From NCBI GenBank assembly GCA_963791995.1, contig CAWBUQ010000013.1, positions 32,757 to 96,756 on the forward strand: a DNA stretch of 64,000 nt, written 5' to 3'. The notes under the pieces are model-generated. The model did not search any database. It saw only the letters and a program-made list of their open reading frames with translations, and was not told where the DNA came from. Every line of letters begins with the position of its first letter. The stretch's first letter is position 1. This document shows, piece by piece, positions 29,715 to 38,481 of the stretch. This stretch comes from Bog-473 sp963791995. GTDB lineage: Bacteria; Actinomycetota; Acidimicrobiia; Acidimicrobiales; RAAP-2. The translations under genes and the position numbers were made by a program.

Positions 29715-29754
29715 GTCAGCTGCCCCTGCGCGCTGAAAGACTCACTCGGTGCGC

Positions 29755-30204
29755 ATGAGCGAGGAGCAGTGCTGGGCTCGGTTGACTGCAGCCGACCACG
29801 GTGTGCTGGCCACATCGCAAGGGCACAGGATCGAGACCGTCCCCGTCTGTTTCGCCATCGCGCACGACGCGGTTTCGGGCCAGACGGTGATCGGCAGCCC
29901 CATCGACCAGGTCAAGGCGAAGGAGACGACGGAGCTGTCGCGGTTGTCGAACGTCGGGCGAAACCCTCGCGCCGCATTGTTGTGCGAACACTGGGACAGC
30001 GACGACTGGTCGCAGCTGTGGTGGGTCAGAGCGCAATTGCTCCACCTGGCAGATCCCGAAGTCGACCGGACGCTCGTCACCGCGTGTGAGCGGGCGTTAC
30101 ACGACAAGTACGCGCAGTACCGGGACACCAACTTCGCTCACCTGCTCGTCTTCGACGTGACGGCGGTGGCGGGCTGGTCTGCCTTGGGGGTTGCACCGGC
30201 CTGA
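29755..30204 (+). CDS. PPOX-class F420-dependent oxidoreductase (TIGR03668-like)
   Basis: This intact protein of about 150 residues has the split-barrel flavin/F420-binding fold: MSEEQCWARLTAADHGVLAT near the N-terminus, ETVPVCFAIAHDAV, PIDQVKAKETTELSRLSNVG and RNPRAALLCEHWDSDDWSQL, then WWVRAQ. This matches actinobacterial F420-dependent PPOX-like proteins, which reduce diverse substrates or bind F420. An ATG at 29755 is preferred; a GTG six bases upstream is the alternative. It is 40 bases downstream of the zinc-finger gene and may share its transcript. It ends in a hairpin facing the convergent livF gene. Confidence 0.8.
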   Translation: MSEEQCWARLTAADHGVLATSQGHRIETVPVCFAIAHDAVSGQTVIGSPIDQVKAKETTELSRLSNVGRNPRAALLCEHWDSDDWSQLWWVRAQLLHLADPEVDRTLVTACERALHDKYAQYRDTNFAHLLVFDVTAVAGWSALGVAPA

Positions 30205-30210
30205 GGCCGG
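30196..30210. terminator. Short GC hairpin between convergent genes
   Basis: CCGGCC and GGCCGG pair around a TGA loop, which is the stop codon of the PPOX gene itself. No U-run follows, so rho-independent termination is not assured. The position between convergent genes suits a two-way transcript end. Confidence 0.4.
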
Positions 30211-30215
30211 ACGTC

Positions 30216-30971
30216 CTACGACAGCTTCGAGCCGACCGTCCCGCTCATGTAGGCCGCCTCGATCGCGCTGGTATCACCTCTGAACTGCGCCGCCGATCCC
30301 GACAGCACGATGGTGCCGTGCACCATCACCATGGCCTCGTCGGCCACTTCGAGGGCCAGCTGCACGTGCTGCTCGACCATGATCACCGAGGCGCCGTGCT
30401 CGTCGGCCACGCGTCGGATCACCGGGATGAGTGACTCCACCGCGACGGGGGCGAGCCCCATCGACATCTCGTCGATGAGCAACACCCTCGGCTCCTGGAC
30501 AAGGGCGCGGGCAATGGCCAGCATCTGCTGCTCCCCACCCGAGAGGTCCGCCGCCCGCAACTTCTCGCGCCGCCGCAGCGCCGGGAACAGCTCGAGGACA
30601 GGCTCCAGAGTGGCGCCCCGGGCGGCTGCCAGCTTCAGGTTCTGGATCGGCGTGAGGTCCTTGAACAGCGCACGGAAGTCGGGCACGAGCACCAAGCCGG
30701 CGCGGTTCATCCGCCGTGGAGACGAACCCCGTACCGCCTGCCCGTCGAAGATGATCCGGCCCGCCCGTGGCGCGAGGAAACCGGCGAGGGTCATCAGCAG
30801 CGTCGTCTTCCCGGCGCCGTTGGGCCCGAGGATCGTCAGGATCTGGCCCGGCTCGAGTCCGAAGCTGATGTCCCGTCCGACAGTGAGCTTGCCGTAGCCG
30901 ACATCAAGGCCTTCGCAGGCCAGCAGGGGTCCGACGGACGCACCGTCCGGTGGGGGAGCCGCGACGGTCAC
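30216..30971 (-). CDS. livF: Branched-chain amino acid-type ABC transporter ATP-binding protein LivF
   Basis: The 251-codon gene starts at a GTG at 30971 that overlaps the LivMG stop (GTGA, 30968-30971). Walker A is LGPNGAGKTTLLM, the signature LSGGEQQMLAIARAL, Walker B VLLIDEMSMGLAP and the switch region VEQHV, all in the LivF form. It powers uptake together with the LivG domain fused to LivM upstream. The long in-frame extension before the GTG belongs to the overlapping gene and is not part of the protein. The transporter pairs with the binding protein at 27439. Confidence 0.9.
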   Translation of the reverse strand: MTVAAPPPDGASVGPLLACEGLDVGYGKLTVGRDISFGLEPGQILTILGPNGAGKTTLLMTLAGFLAPRAGRIIFDGQAVRGSSPRRMNRAGLVLVPDFRALFKDLTPIQNLKLAAARGATLEPVLELFPALRRREKLRAADLSGGEQQMLAIARALVQEPRVLLIDEMSMGLAPVAVESLIPVIRRVADEHGASVIMVEQHVQLALEVADEAMVMVHGTIVLSGSAAQFRGDTSAIEAAYMSGTVGSKLS

Positions 30972-32800
30972 GTGGTCACCAGGCGCTGATGGGTCGCACC
31001 GAGATAGGCGGTCGACACCTGCGCGTTGATCCGGATCTGCTCGGGGGTTCCCGTCGCGATCAGCGCGCCGAAGTCGAGCACGTCGATGGAGTCGCACAGA
31101 TTGAGGACCAGGCTCATGTCGTGGTCGACGAGCAGGATGGTGACCCCGGTGTCGCGCACAGCGCGCAAGCGGTCGGCCAGCCACAAACTCTCGGTGCTGT
31201 CGAGTCCCGCCGCCGGCTCGTCGAGCAGTAGGAGCCGCGGCTCGCCCGCCAGCGCCCGGGCGATGGAGACGAGCTGGCGCTGCCCCTGCGAGAGGAGGGA
31301 GACCTGCAGGTCGCGCATCTCGGCGAGGCCGAGCTCGTCGAGGAGCCGGGTCAATGCGGCAGGGCTGCCGCCCGTGGTCCGGTGCTGGCCGACCTGCACG
31401 TTCTCCTCCACGGTGAGGTCATCGGACACGCCGGCCAGCTGGAAGGTGCGGGCCAGCCCGAGCCCGGCGCGGCGGTGCGGGGGCATCCCGTCAACCGTCC
31501 GTCCGTCGAGGTCCACCGAGCCGGCGTATGGATGGAAGCCGCACAGGGCGTCGATCGTGGTCGTCTTGCCGGCGCCGTTGGGCCCGATGAGTCCGACGAT
31601 CCCGCCAGCCTCGACGTCGAAGCTGACCTTGTCGACGGCGACGACGCCGCCGTAGCGGACGGTCAGGTCACGGACCTCGAGCAGGGGCTTCGGTGGCGCA
31701 CCGGAGGTGTTCCCGTTGGTCCCGAGACCGGCGGAGCTGCTGACCAACGCGCCGGGCTCCGCCGAGACGGGCGCCAGCGCGAGCGCGGGCGCGGACGGCG
31801 TCGCAGGGCGTGCCAAGGGCACGAGGGCGCCGCCGGGACGGGCCATGACGCCGCGTGCCCGCTGTTGTTCGAGCGCCAGATGGATCGGGCCGACGATGCC
31901 CTCGGGGTTGAAGATCACCGTGAGGATCACGCCGATGCCGGCGACGACGCCGTACCAATTGTCGACCCCGCCCTGGCCGACGTTGGAGGAGATCAGGGTT
32001 ACGAGGATCCCGCCCGAGGTGATGATGCCGGCCAGGATGCCGCCGCTCACCGAGGTGATGCCGGCCACGACCACGACAGAGAAGAGGACGAGACCCAAGA
32101 AGGCGTCGAAGTCCTGGAAGGTCACGTTGCCCAGCTGGTAGGCGAGCAGCGAGCCGCCGAGCCCGGCGATGAACGCCGCCAGAGCGAAGCCGATCAGCTT
32201 CACCCGCACCACGTTGATCCCCGCCGCGGCGGCCGACCGTTCGTCGGCCCGCACGGCCAGCATGGCCGAGCCGAGCCGGCTGGTGCGCAGCCAGCTCACG
32301 CCGAACGCGACCAGCACGAGGACGACCAGGCACAAGATCCCGAAGGCGGGACGTGGGAAGTCCTTGCCCGACCCGATGCTCAGGTCCATCCCGAACAGCC
32401 GCGGCGTCGGGATGTTCAGCCCGCTGGCACCGCCGTCGATGGAGTTGTTGTCGAACCAGATCGCTTCGACCCCCGCGGCGAAGGTCAGCGTCACCACGCC
32501 GAGCATCAGGCCGCGCACGCGCAAGGCGGGGATCCCGATGATCACCCCCGCTCCGGCTGCGACCAGTGCGGCGAGGATCGGCGCGATCGGGAAGGGGATG
32601 CCCCACGAGTTGGCGAACGTGGAGAGGATGTAGGCCGACACGCCGGCGAAGGTGAGCTGGGCCAGCGAGATCTGCCCCGTGTACCCGGTCACAACGACGA
32701 GCGACAATGTGATGATCGCCGTGATGAAGCTTGTGTACAGCCCGGCGCGGTTGTTGCCCGTGAAGACGTAAATGGCCACCAGTCCCAGACCGAACCCCAC
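30968..32800 (-). CDS. LivM permease fused to LivG ATPase
   Basis: One continuous frame carries a LivM-type permease and then a full LivG ATPase. The permease has about eight to ten membrane helices, for example YTGQISLAQLTFAGVSAYIL and VVVVAGITSVSGGILAGIIT. The ATPase has Walker A IGPNGAGKTTTID, signature SLLSQGQRQLVSIARAL, Walker B LLLLDEPAAGLD and DHDMSLVLNLCD. A low-complexity Ala/Pro linker at about residues 315-365 joins them. The GTG at 32800 opens the stated frame, but upstream codons in the same frame continue the similarity (RPRWSIPTAVV). One missing C in a C-run near 32840 would join this protein to LivH as a single LivH-LivM-LivG chain. Confidence 0.88.
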   Translation of the reverse strand: MGFGLGLVAIYVFTGNNRAGLYTSFITAIITLSLVVVTGYTGQISLAQLTFAGVSAYILSTFANSWGIPFPIAPILAALVAAGAGVIIGIPALRVRGLMLGVVTLTFAAGVEAIWFDNNSIDGGASGLNIPTPRLFGMDLSIGSGKDFPRPAFGILCLVVLVLVAFGVSWLRTSRLGSAMLAVRADERSAAAAGINVVRVKLIGFALAAFIAGLGGSLLAYQLGNVTFQDFDAFLGLVLFSVVVVAGITSVSGGILAGIITSGGILVTLISSNVGQGGVDNWYGVVAGIGVILTVIFNPEGIVGPIHLALEQQRARGVMARPGGALVPLARPATPSAPALALAPVSAEPGALVSSSAGLGTNGNTSGAPPKPLLEVRDLTVRYGGVVAVDKVSFDVEAGGIVGLIGPNGAGKTTTIDALCGFHPYAGSVDLDGRTVDGMPPHRRAGLGLARTFQLAGVSDDLTVEENVQVGQHRTTGGSPAALTRLLDELGLAEMRDLQVSLLSQGQRQLVSIARALAGEPRLLLLDEPAAGLDSTESLWLADRLRAVRDTGVTILLVDHDMSLVLNLCDSIDVLDFGALIATGTPEQIRINAQVSTAYLGATHQRLVTT

Positions 32801-33786
32801 GACCGCCGTCGGGATACTCCAGCGCGGGCGGGGGCGCGGCCCAAGGTGACCTGGGTGAGGGTGCCGCGTCCGGGCATGACCTCGCCGCGCAGGGCGAGGA
32901 CCACGAGCACCAGGACGAGGGGGATCAGCTCACCGGCGCCGGCGGGGAAACCGGGATGAACGCCGTTGACGTAGACGGAGAGGGATTCGAGCGCACCGAT
33001 ACCCAACCCGGCCGTGATGGCCCAGCCGAGGGAGTGGAAGCGCCCGACCACGGCGGCAGCGAGCGCTGGGACGATGAAGAGTGTGTAGGTGCCGGGGACC
33101 AGCGGCACGAGCGGTGCGATCAATACGCCGGCGATGCCGCAGACGACGAAACTGATCATCCAGTTGACGAGGGCGATCCGGTCTGGGGAGAGGCCGCTCA
33201 CCAGTGCACCCACCTCGGTCTCGGCCGAGGCGCGCGTGGCCAGGCCGAAGCGGGTGAAGCGGAAAAGAACGGTCAGCACGATCCCGAGCCCGATGATCGT
33301 GGCAGCCAGCCAGAGCCGGTCAGTGGCGATGTCGACGCCGAGAAGGTGGATGTGGCTCTGCGGGAAGATCGGGTTGACCTCGATGTCCACCGAGCCGACC
33401 TGGTAGCTGACCACCGCGGTCAGCACTCCCATCAGGCCGATGGAGGCGACCGCCTTGGCCACCGGACGATGGTTGCGCAGCGGCCGGAAGATCAAGAGGT
33501 AGGCGAGCGCGCCGAGCACGGCCTGAATCGCCAGGGTCGCCAGCAGCGCGGGCCAGAAGGCCCAGCCCGACCCGACGCTGACCGTCGGCCCGAGCCCGGG
33601 GATGGGGATCAGGAGCTGCCCGTTGCGGAGCAGGGAGTAGGTGTAGGCGGCGTAGAGGGCCTGGGCGCCCGTCGCGAAATTGAGGACGCCCGACGAGCGG
33701 TAGGTGACGACGAGGGCCATGGCCAGAGCGGCGAAGACGCCGCCGTTGCCAAGGCCGAGAAAGAGGAACTCGACGTAGGTGCTCAC
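32689..33786 (-). CDS. livH: LivH-type permease (probably frameshifted into LivM)
   Basis: The protein starts at an ATG at 33786 (MSTYVEFLFLGLGNGGVFAA). It shows the LivH signature LVVTYRSSGVLNFATGAQAL and repeated helices such as RLWLAATIIGLGIVLTVLFR and VPALAAAVVGRFHSLGWAIT. Similarity stops at about MPGRGTLTQVTLGRAP (near 32845). The remaining residues to 32689 are out-of-frame LivM sequence, so the natural product either ends near 32840 or continues into LivM. It forms the membrane channel with LivM. An AT-rich promoter region lies at 33831-33853. Confidence 0.85.
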   Translation of the reverse strand: MSTYVEFLFLGLGNGGVFAALAMALVVTYRSSGVLNFATGAQALYAAYTYSLLRNGQLLIPIPGLGPTVSVGSGWAFWPALLATLAIQAVLGALAYLLIFRPLRNHRPVAKAVASIGLMGVLTAVVSYQVGSVDIEVNPIFPQSHIHLLGVDIATDRLWLAATIIGLGIVLTVLFRFTRFGLATRASAETEVGALVSGLSPDRIALVNWMISFVVCGIAGVLIAPLVPLVPGTYTLFIVPALAAAVVGRFHSLGWAITAGLGIGALESLSVYVNGVHPGFPAGAGELIPLVLVLVVLALRGEVMPGRGTLTQVTLGRAPARAGVSRRRSWGSVWDWWPFTSSRATTAPGCTQASSRRSSHCRSSL

Positions 33787-33830
33787 GGAGCGCCAGGACC
33801 CGTCGCCGCGGCCTCCCCCGGGAGATACGT

Positions 33831-33853
33831 CACATATTGAGGATACTCAAATA
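33831..33853. promoter_or_regulatory. AT-rich inverted repeat between liv genes and the acyl-CoA ligase end
   Basis: TTGAG and CTCAA pair around GATA inside the longer near-symmetric stretch ATATTGAGGATACTCAAATA. It lies 45 bases upstream of the livH start and is the only AT-rich patch there, so it probably contains the liv promoter and an operator. The TACTCAA core also occurs upstream of the P450 at 7842. Confidence 0.45.
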
Positions 33854-33906
33854 TGGTCCCGGATGCACGGGCAGAACAGGCTTCCGGGCCAGATGATGGC
33901 GATGAT

Positions 33907-35443
33907 TTAGACCGCCCCGGCCCCCCCGCCAGGGCCAGGCTCGGAGAGCTCGTCGCGCAGGACCCGGCGGAGCAGCTTGCCGGTCGGCGAGTACGGCAGC
34001 TCGTCGCGGAAGTCGATGACGCCGGGCATCTTGGTCGAGCGCAACCGCTCGCGGACCCAGGTCTGCAGCTCGGCCTCGTCGGCCGTCTGCCGGCGGTGGA
34101 GCACCACCACGGCGGCGACGCCCTCGCCCCATTCGGGGTCGGGGATGCCGATCACCGCGGCTTCGGCCACGGCGGGGTGCAACATGAGGACGTCTTCGAC
34201 CTCCCCCGGCGAGATGTTCTCCCCGCCCCGCACGATGAGGTCGTCGAGCCGGCCGTCGACGTAGAGGAAGCCGTCGGCGTCGAACCAGCCGGCGTCGCGG
34301 GTGCGGAACCAGCCGTCCTCGGTGAGCATGGAACGCCCGACGTACTCGCCGGCCACCTGCTCGCCGCGCACCCAGATCTCGCCCTTCTCACCCACGGGGA
34401 CGACTTCGTCGTCCTCGCCGCGCACCTCCACCTCGAGCATGGGCAGACGGCCGGCCGACCGAAGCGAGGCGGCCCCGCACGGCGGGGTCGTCGGACGCGA
34501 AGGCCTCGCGGTGCTCGTCGGGGGTCAACATGGCGATGGTCGACGACGTCTCGGTCAGCCCGTAGGCGTTGACGAGGTCGACGTGGGGCATGTCGCGCAG
34601 CGTGCGCTCGACGAGCTCGAGGGGCATGCGGCCGCCGCCGTAGGAGAGGTGGCGCAGCGAGCTCAGCTTCACGCCGGACTCCTCGGCGGCATCGAGGATC
34701 CGACCCAGCATGGTGGGGACGACCATGGCGTGCGTGATGTGCTCGTCGACGGCGATGCGCACCCACTCGGCGGCGTCGAAGGTGGGGAGGTACATGATCC
34801 GCCGCCCCGCGTAGAGCGAGCTCAGCACGGCCGCCACGCCGGCGATGTGGTACGGCGGCACGCAGATCAGCTGGGCCTCGTCGGGCGCGCAGCCGAGGAA
34901 CTCGACCGAGCTGATGATGTACGAGACGAGGTGGCGGTGTCGCAGCACCGCGGCCTTCGGCTCCGACGTCGTCCCGCTGGTGAAGAGCAGCGACACCGAC
35001 GTCCTCGGGATCGACGAAGGCGAACTCGCCGTCATCGCCTGTCGTCACCACCACCGGCGTCGATCGCCGCGGCGAACTCGCCCTTGGTCACGATGTGCGT
35101 CGCGCCGCACGACCCCAAGCGCTCAACCTCGTCGTCGTCGGCGATCATGAGGCCGCCCGCCACCCGGGCGATGATCCCGCGCAACTGCTCGTCCGGCGCT
35201 CGATAGTTGATCGGCGAGAACGGCACGCCCGCCAGCGCGGCGCCGAACAAGGCGACCGGCAGCGCGTCGGAGTTCAGCCCGAAGTAGCCGACGAGCTCAG
35301 CCTGCGTGTCGGCGATGAAGCGGGCCGCCCGCCGGGAGCGCGCCGAGGAGATCCGACGCGGTGGTCCCGCCGGCGTGTGGGCCAAGGACGACGCGCTCGG
35401 GATCGCCCTCGGCTGCCATCTCGAGCAGCATGGCGATGTTCAT
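33907..35443 (-). CDS. AMP-forming acyl-CoA ligase (frameshifted)
   Basis: The start is an ATG at 35443 (MNIAMLLEMAAEGDPERVVL), two bases after the stop of a small upstream gene. The ANL motifs are LLFTSGTTSEPKAAVLRH (P-loop), VNAYGLTETSSTIAML, DGRLDDLIVRGGENISPGEV and the catalytic lysine region PYSPTGKLLRRVL. It activates an unknown carboxylic acid to a CoA thioester. Frame jumps lie near 35345, 35010-35030 and 34450; the C-terminal third is intact. TSEPK replaces the more common TGxPK, which is tolerated in several ligases. The start and spacing suggest an operon with the 103-residue protein upstream. Confidence 0.85.
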
Positions 35444-35445
35444 GA

Positions 35446-35757
35446 CTAGTCCGAGGCGGGCAGCGGCTTGGCGCCCTTGACGGCGAGCAGCGTGTCGCCG
35501 ACCGAGATCGAGCCCTCGCCGGCCTTGGTGCACAGCAGCTCGAGCCCGAGCTCGTCGTCGGCGTAGCGCTTGCCCAGCTGGGTCCCTCCGTCGAACCCGG
35601 CCTCCATGCTCTGCGGCGTCACCTCCGCGTCCGACGGCAGGAACGGGTGTCCCCCGCAGCGCAGGTCGACGGGCTCGGCCGGCGCCTTGACCACCACGAC
35701 CTCGCAGGCGTCGGTGGCGCTGCGCAGCCTGAGCCCTGCCTTCAATTGCAATCCCAC
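35446..35757 (-). CDS. Small conserved protein of unknown function paired with acyl-CoA ligase
   Basis: From a GTG at 35757 the gene encodes about 103 residues: VGLQLKAGLRLRSATDACEV, then VDLRCGGHPFLP, GGTQLGKRYADDELGLELLC and the end VGDTLLAVKGAKPLPASD. It has no signal peptide or membrane segment and looks beta-rich. I recall similar small proteins next to acyl-CoA ligase genes in actinobacteria but know no function for them. It contains three cysteines, one in RCGGHP, so a metal site is possible. It is separated from the ligase ATG by two bases, so co-translation is likely. Confidence 0.65.
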   Translation of the reverse strand: MGLQLKAGLRLRSATDACEVVVVKAPAEPVDLRCGGHPFLPSDAEVTPQSMEAGFDGGTQLGKRYADDELGLELLCTKAGEGSISVGDTLLAVKGAKPLPASD

Positions 35758-36068
35758 CGCAGTCCTTCCTCGTTCTCCGCGCCCCTGATGGTGCCCGGCC
35801 TCCAGATGCTTTTTTCGGGCCGCCGCCCCTGGACCGCCGGGGTCGGGGAGGCGGGGTCCCCCATTCTGCCGCCGGGCCCGCCGCCGGCGCACACCCGGGT
35901 CGTCGCCGGCGGGGTAATCCCGGTTGGTGGACGTGTCCCGAGGGTGAGCCGGGGGCGTTGTTGACCGGAATTTGACCGTTGCGGCCTATGACGGGCGGGA
36001 GCCCGGTGGAAGACTCTGCGGGTCGATCCCGGCGGGGGCGGCGGGATCGGAGAGGGAGTGGCAGGCAG
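35758..36068. promoter_or_regulatory. Intergenic region between small conserved gene and DUF2510 gene
   Basis: No gene is supported in these 311 bases. A rightward promoter may lie at 35961-35978, where TTGACCG occurs twice, 11 bases apart (35961-35967 and 35972-35978), with TATGAC downstream as a weak -10. The leftward gene start at 35757 has no obvious core promoter; a T6 run at about 35810-35815 is the only AT-rich spot. Confidence 0.3.
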
Positions 36069-36539
36069 ATGGACCAAGCCCAGGGGTGGATGCCCGACCC
36101 CGAGCACGAGGGGGAAGAGCGCTACTGGAGCGGCTCGCGCTGGACGGATCGTGTCCGTCCGGCCGGCAAGGCCGTGACCATGCGTCTGCCTGAGCACGTG
36201 CCCGAGCTGCAGCGTGCGCTGTCCGAGGCGACCATGGACATCGATGCGGTGGAGGATCGTTTGTCGACGCTCTTCGACCGGAAGGTGGACTCCGCGCGAA
36301 CGACTCGATGCGTGTCGGGGGACGCCGAGGACTTCGATCTCGAGCTGTATCTCGACTTCGAGGTCGACGAGTCCGACGTGACTCCGCCGCACGACGGTTC
36401 AGCTGGACTGATTGCCGATGCTCGCCGACGCGAGTGCGACGAGGGCTTCGCCGAACTCGATGCCGCGCTGGCGGCCGAGCGACCCGAACGCCTCGACGAC
36501 GCGTCCGCCAAGAGGAGTCTGTTCCGCCGCCGTTCCTGA
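36069..36539 (+). CDS. DUF2510-domain protein
   Basis: The 156-residue protein starts at the ATG at 36069. Its first 30 residues form a DUF2510 module, GWMPDPEHEGEERYWSGSRW followed by TDRVRPAG, a small tryptophan-rich motif common in actinobacterial envelope and secretion-associated proteins. The rest is acidic and helical (LPELQ-type heptads, then DFDLELYLDFEVDESDVTPP) without membrane segments. A longer upstream frame exists but lacks similarity. It stands alone between two leftward operons. The function is unknown. Confidence 0.65.
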   Translation: MDQAQGWMPDPEHEGEERYWSGSRWTDRVRPAGKAVTMRLPEHVPELQRALSEATMDIDAVEDRLSTLFDRKVDSARTTRCVSGDAEDFDLELYLDFEVDESDVTPPHDGSAGLIADARRRECDEGFAELDAALAAERPERLDDASAKRSLFRRRS

Positions 36540-36606
36540 CCCGATTGGGACGACGATGTCGTTCTCGAACGAGGCGTGTTCCGCCAACCAGAGCGGCTGA
36601 CGCCGT

Positions 36607-37671
36607 TCAGATGCCGACGGACTTCGCCCGCACCGCCTTGGCCACCGCACCCCAGCGTTCGAACGCTCCGGGGTCGCGGACGACGTCGGAACCGGTGAAG
36701 TAACTGACGACACGGGTCGCGATGCCGCCGTACTTGGCCACGATCTCGTCGGCGATGTCGTCCCAGGTGCCCGTCGTCGTGAACTGCCCGAGGATGTCGT
36801 CGTCGATGACGGCGGCCATGCCGGCGATGTCGCCAGCGCGCTGTCGTTCCCGGATGCGGTCGGTCGTGCCCTCGCGGTCGAGCTGCTCGAAGATGAAGGC
36901 GTAGTTCGGCGTCGATCCGTAGAAGGAGATCTGGACCCGCGCCATCTCGCGCCAGCGGGAGCGCTCCTCCTCGGTGTCGCCGACGCAGAGAAAGGCCGGA
37001 ACGATCACCTCGAGGTCGTCGACGCTGCGGCCCGACCGCCCCGCGCCGGCACCCAATTCCGGCAACACGGTCTCGGTGAGGTACGTCGCAGTGTTGAGCG
37101 GGTGGACGTGCACGCCGTCGGCCACCTCGCCGGCCATGCGCAGCATCCAGGGGTTGACTGCCGCCACGTCGATCGGAGGGTCGTCACAGTGGATGGGCCC
37201 GGGCGCCCAGGTCGGCGGCAACAAGGACAGCGCGTAGAACTCGCCGTCGACGGCGAGCGGCTCGCCGGTGCGGAAGGAATGGAAGATGTCCTTGACGGCG
37301 AGCACGTACTCGCGCAGGCGTGGCCCGGGCGGGTCGAACTCGGAGCCGTAGCGGCGCAGGATGTGGGCGCGCACCTGGGCGCCCAGGCCGAGCCGGAAGC
37401 GCCCGTTGCTGGCTTCGGCCAGTTCCCACGCCGTCGACGCGGTGACCATCGGACTGCGCGGGAAGGCCACGGCGATACCGGTCAGGATGTCGATGTCGGC
37501 GGCCACCGCCAGCGCGCCGCAGGTGAGGTAGGCGGTGCGGCCGGCTTCGGTGACCACGAGCCCCGACAGCCCGGCCTCGGCGGCGCGGCGCCCGAGCTCA
37601 CCCGCCTGGCGCAGCGGCTGTGCCGGCAGCATGGCGTCGAAGCGCAGGCCGGCGTCGCGGGGACTCGTCAC
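36607..37671 (-). CDS. LLM-class F420-dependent oxidoreductase (TIGR03617-like)
   Basis: The protein is intact over about 355 residues from a GTG at 37671. It shows DILTGIAVAFPRSPMVTAST, RFRLGLGAQVRAHILRRYGS, REYVLAVKDIFHSFRTGEPL, PPIDVAAVNPWMLRMAGEVA and a C-terminal DIADEIVAKYGGIATRVV. This matches the TIGR03617 group of F420-dependent luciferase-like enzymes, which is also present at 17107-18121. No stop codon separates it from the upstream PhyH gene: the same frame is open back to 38481. It may therefore be the C-terminal half of a fusion, or the stop was lost by an error. The substrate is unknown. Confidence 0.83.
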   Translation of the reverse strand: MTSPRDAGLRFDAMLPAQPLRQAGELGRRAAEAGLSGLVVTEAGRTAYLTCGALAVAADIDILTGIAVAFPRSPMVTASTAWELAEASNGRFRLGLGAQVRAHILRRYGSEFDPPGPRLREYVLAVKDIFHSFRTGEPLAVDGEFYALSLLPPTWAPGPIHCDDPPIDVAAVNPWMLRMAGEVADGVHVHPLNTATYLTETVLPELGAGAGRSGRSVDDLEVIVPAFLCVGDTEEERSRWREMARVQISFYGSTPNYAFIFEQLDREGTTDRIRERQRAGDIAGMAAVIDDDILGQFTTTGTWDDIADEIVAKYGGIATRVVSYFTGSDVVRDPGAFERWGAVAKAVRAKSVGI

Positions 37672-38481
37672 GGTCAGGCCGCCCGTCGGCGCGGTGGGCC
37701 GGCCGCCGCGGCGCGCCGGCACCCAGTCGTTGATGGTGGGGAAGTACTCGTCGGTGTGGTCGATCGTCCCGGCCGTGGCGTAGTGGTACACCATGGCGGC
37801 GCGGATGCCGGCCGATTCGTTGTCGGTCGAGCGGTGCATGAGGTGGCTGTCGAAGACAAGCAGGTCGCCCGGGTCCATGAGCACGGGCTCGGACGCCGTC
37901 ATGTCGTGGTCGACGATTTCGAAGTAGCCGTAGTTGGCACCGGGGCGACGGTCCGCCACGTGCGTGTGCACCGGCTCGGACTGCGACGCCGGGAGGACGT
38001 GGAGGCAACCGTTGACCAGTGTGGCCTCGGTCACCGCCAGCCACACGCCGACCACGGGCCGGGCCGGTTCGAAGGGGAAGTAGAAGGAGTCCTGGTGCCA
38101 GGGCTGGCCCCACGCACCCGGCGTCTTGAAGATGAACTGGGACAAGAAGACGTCGATGTCGGGCGCGATGAGATCGGACACCGGATCGACCACGGCGGCC
38201 GAGTGGGCGAAGTCGGCGAAGACGCCGTCGCGGTGCAGCGAGAACACCTTGGACACCCCGTCTTCGGGGCGGTCTTGCGCAACCGCCTGCCCCGCCTTGT
38301 TGCTCTCGGGCAGGACCTTGACGCCGAGCTCCGCCGCCACGGCGGGGTCGCGCACCACCTCGGTGACCCGCGCCAGCATGGCGTCGCACGTCGCCTGGGG
38401 CGCGAAGCCGGCGATGCGGAAGAATCCCCGCTCGTCCCACGACGCCCGCTGCGCCGGCGTCAATGTGCCAGTGCCGGTCAC
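37672..38481 (-). CDS. Phytanoyl-CoA dioxygenase (PhyH) family protein, second copy
   Basis: The GTG at 38481 overlaps the stop of the first PhyH gene (GTGA, 38478-38481). The double-stranded beta-helix oxygenase motifs are present: the iron-binding H-x-D in WHQDSFYFPFEP, the 2-oxoglutarate region LVNGCLHVLPASQ and the distal histidine in LLVFDSHLMHRSTDN. It hydroxylates an unknown substrate with Fe(II), 2-oxoglutarate and O2. The frame continues without a stop into the LLM enzyme. A TGA in the +1 frame at 37674-37676 would end it just before the LLM GTG if one base were wrong. Confidence 0.83.

Noticed and set aside
31382..33840. Long plus-strand frames opposite the liv genes
   Set aside because: The minus strand encodes clear LivM, LivG and LivH motifs; the plus-strand translations are low-complexity shadows.
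35810..35815. T6 run as a rho-independent terminator
   Set aside because: The preceding sequence does not form a convincing adjacent stem in either direction.
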